The position numbers were made by a program, and so were the translations under genes. The notes beneath the pieces were generated by a model. It was not told the DNA's origin, ran no database searches, and worked only from the letters and a program-made list of their open reading frames with translations. 26,732 bases of DNA from Acholeplasmataceae bacterium UBA2284 (GTDB taxonomy: Bacteria > Bacillota_I > Bacilli_A > Acholeplasmatales > Acholeplasmataceae), in NCBI GenBank assembly GCA_002345705.1, contig DDWO01000007.1, positions 1-26,732 of the forward strand, in the 5' to 3' direction. Of the stretch, positions 25,124-26,732 are shown piece by piece. Within the stretch, counting starts at the first letter, position 1. The number at the start of each line of letters is the position of its first letter.

Positions 25124-26732
25124 ACCACCTCAAGATATCTTCAACCGTTGGTAGATTGAATGGTTTTAAGACGTTTCCTCTGCTATCAAGATAGCCAAAT
25201 TCAACCATCTTTCTAGCAAGCTCACGATCAATTTTAATCATCGCATCCGAGACAGTACTTCTTAAATTGGCATCATTATAGACGACACTATTCCAAGTAT
25301 TACTTATTTCTCTTTCTACAATATAGCTTCCAGGAATTTTAGGTACTTCCTTTAAATGTGTCCATTGTTCTAAGATGACCTCTAAATGTGCTTTATTAAT
25401 GCTTAATTGTTCAAATGCTTCAAGATTCGCTGTATTCCAAATATATCTAGTGCCTAATGTGTTTAATAAAGTATTCGAAAATAACACTTGAGTTTCTGTT
25501 GACATCCACCAGCTGATAAACTCCCATGCCTCTTCCTTCTTCTCTGATTTCTCAAAGATGATTGAAGCCTGCTGAGCCCCACCCATCGAACGGTTGATTA
25601 CTGTTTCCATCATTTGAGTATCCTCATTTAGTTTTTGATGAGGGATACCAGGAACAAGTGCAATATCCCATAGACCACTAATATCACTAGCTGCATTGGT
25701 TAACTGCAAATACATTCCAAAATCACCAATACCAATAGGAATATCTCCATATCTAAAGCTATTGAAGAAGCTAGGCACTTGGAATGGCATACTATATTCT
25801 CGATATAAATCAGTCATAAAGGATAGGGCTTGAACTGTATTTTCATAATCGATAGCTGAGCCAAATCCATCATCTGCATAAATCTTTCCTTCAAACTGAT
25901 AGATTAAAGGTGCAGTTGAATCAAACGATTTTAATGCTGATGACGAGGATAATGGTATATAAAAGCTCATGCCATATCTTCTCAATACCGGAAGCATGTC
26001 TAGTACATCCTGCCATGTATTTGGGACATTTAAATCGAGCTGATCTAATATATCCTTTCTATAGAATAAAACAAAGAAGTTTTCAGTTTCAGGTAAACCA
26101 TATAGCTTATTATCAAAAGTCATTGGAATGAGTTGCTCTGGATTAAATACTTGAATAGTTTGGCTAAAGTTTTTAGCTTGACTCATGTCATAGAGCATTC
26201 CACGCATACCATATTCATTAGGAATCCAAGCGGATATACCTAAAGCAGCATCCGGTTGTTGGTTTGCAGAATTCGCAAGCAGTAGCTTCGAATCATCATT
26301 GATTAATGATATTTTGACTTTAATGCCTGTTTCTGTAGTAAATTGATCATCTGCTATCTTTTGCATCAAATCCACATACTGTCTTGAACGATTGACCCAT
26401 ATTTCAAGCTCATCTGGATCTGCCTTTTCAGAATAGGACTGATCAACAAACGATAGGAAAAAGCGAGAGATAGAAACTCGAACTCTCGTCCATAGATTTG
26501 GATTCGGATTCGGTAGATCATCTAAATTGGTATGGATATAGATTGCGTCTAAAACCAAGGGCTGCTTAATGATGTTATCAAATTGATTAGATATCAATTG
26601 AACAGCACTTGATGACCCTGTTGATAATAAGGTGAGTCTTCTTGGTAGTTCATTGATATCGCCTTGAATAGTGACTATTTTTTGTTTAGCTGCTTCAATA
26701 TCTCTAACGATTTGTGCAGTTCTATTGAAGCC
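25113..26732 (-). CDS. Extracellular sugar-binding protein, 5' end outside window
   Basis: 539 codons are open up to the right edge without a start of their own: an internal TTG at 26597 is not a credible start, because the frame continues through 45 more codons (GFNRTAQIVRDIEAAKQKIV at the edge). The part from about visible residue 110 on is a family 1 solute-binding protein: VDLMQKIADDQFTTETGIKV, the NSANQQPDAALGISAW block, YGLPETENFFVLFYRKDILD, and the MGGAQQASIIFEKSEKKEEA and WEFISWWMSTETQVLFSN segments. The visible N-terminal part is predicted helical (IEAAKQKIVTIQGDINELP) and is not part of the binding fold, so the full protein is much longer than the normal 420-450 residues. It should capture beta-1,2-oligoglucans for the permeases encoded downstream. 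Signal peptide and lipobox lie outside the window. Confidence 0.85.
   Translation of the reverse strand, partial: GFNRTAQIVRDIEAAKQKIVTIQGDINELPRRLTLLSTGSSSAVQLISNQFDNIIKQPLVLDAIYIHTNLDDLPNPNPNLWTRVRVSISRFFLSFVDQSYSEKADPDELEIWVNRSRQYVDLMQKIADDQFTTETGIKVKISLINDDSKLLLANSANQQPDAALGISAWIPNEYGMRGMLYDMSQAKNFSQTIQVFNPEQLIPMTFDNKLYGLPETENFFVLFYRKDILDQLDLNVPNTWQDVLDMLPVLRRYGMSFYIPLSSSSALKSFDSTAPLIYQFEGKIYADDGFGSAIDYENTVQALSFMTDLYREYSMPFQVPSFFNSFRYGDIPIGIGDFGMYLQLTNAASDISGLWDIALVPGIPHQKLNEDTQMMETVINRSMGGAQQASIIFEKSEKKEEAWEFISWWMSTETQVLFSNTLLNTLGTRYIWNTANLEAFEQLSINKAHLEVILEQWTHLKEVPKIPGSYIVEREISNTWNSVVYNDANLRSTVSDAMIKIDRELARKMVEFGYLDSRGNVLKPFNLPTVEDILRWYDE

Noticed and set aside
26580..26597. TTG at 26597 as the start of the solute-binding protein
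   Set aside because: The frame stays open for 45 further codons to the window edge, there is no signal peptide after the TTG and no ribosome binding site before it.
1..26732. Mycoplasma-type genetic code (UGA as tryptophan)
   Set aside because: Genes read completely with UGG for Trp and the PAP2 gene ends in TGA at its expected length, so the standard bacterial code applies.
1..26732. CRISPR arrays, insertion sequences, prophage or tRNA/rRNA genes
   Set aside because: No regularly spaced repeats, transposase or integrase motifs, terminal inverted repeats or tRNA-like folds were recognised on either strand.

Overview
The window looks like a chromosomal stretch of a low-GC, wall-less or closely related Bacillota/Tenericutes bacterium, most likely an Acholeplasma-type mollicute. 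This is inferred from AT-rich codon use, a T-box-controlled alaS, a lipobox lipoprotein style, and TGA used as a real stop codon (the PAP2 gene ends in TGA), which excludes the UGA=Trp code of Mycoplasma and Spiroplasma. Almost everything is transcribed from the minus strand, so the gene order below runs right to left in transcription. No stretch over 300 bases lacks a gene or regulatory element.

Right part (26732 to 15806): a carbohydrate transport operon. It starts with a long extracellular solute-binding protein that runs off the window edge, followed by a MalF/MalG-like permease pair, a signal-peptide/beta-propeller/TPR/Yip1 membrane protein, a DUF5696-like surface protein, a second MalF/MalG-like permease pair and a lipoprotein of the GH144 (endo-beta-1,2-glucanase) type. 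No ATPase gene is present. Middle (15805 to 6469): after a promoter and a perfect LacI-type operator comes the intracellular catabolic operon: a cytosolic GH144 paralogue, a GH13 oligo-1,6-glucosidase-like enzyme, the LacI regulator, a cytosolic GH3 beta-glucosidase and a GH94 1,2-beta-oligoglucan phosphorylase-like enzyme, closed by a strong intrinsic terminator. Together these form a beta-1,2-glucan (sophoro-oligosaccharide) utilisation locus: surface endo-cleavage, ABC import, phosphorolysis to glucose 1-phosphate, and hydrolysis of the short remainder. The GH13 enzyme is the odd member and suggests that alpha-1,6 linkages are also met.

Left-middle (6442 to 1808): a housekeeping operon with rnr, smpB, a patatin-like phospholipase, a PAP2 phosphatase and an ElaA-like acetyltransferase, with short gaps and overlaps.

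Left (1800 to 1): a class I cyclic-di-GMP riboswitch, with its own promoter and a terminator that shares bases with the aptamer, stands in front of a secreted GLUG-repeat, adhesin-like protein. Then comes alaS (N-terminus only) with its promoter, alanine T-box leader and terminator.

The most notable items are the c-di-GMP riboswitch/adhesin unit and the poorly characterised transport cassette with Yip1/propeller and DUF5696 proteins inside a beta-1,2-glucan locus.
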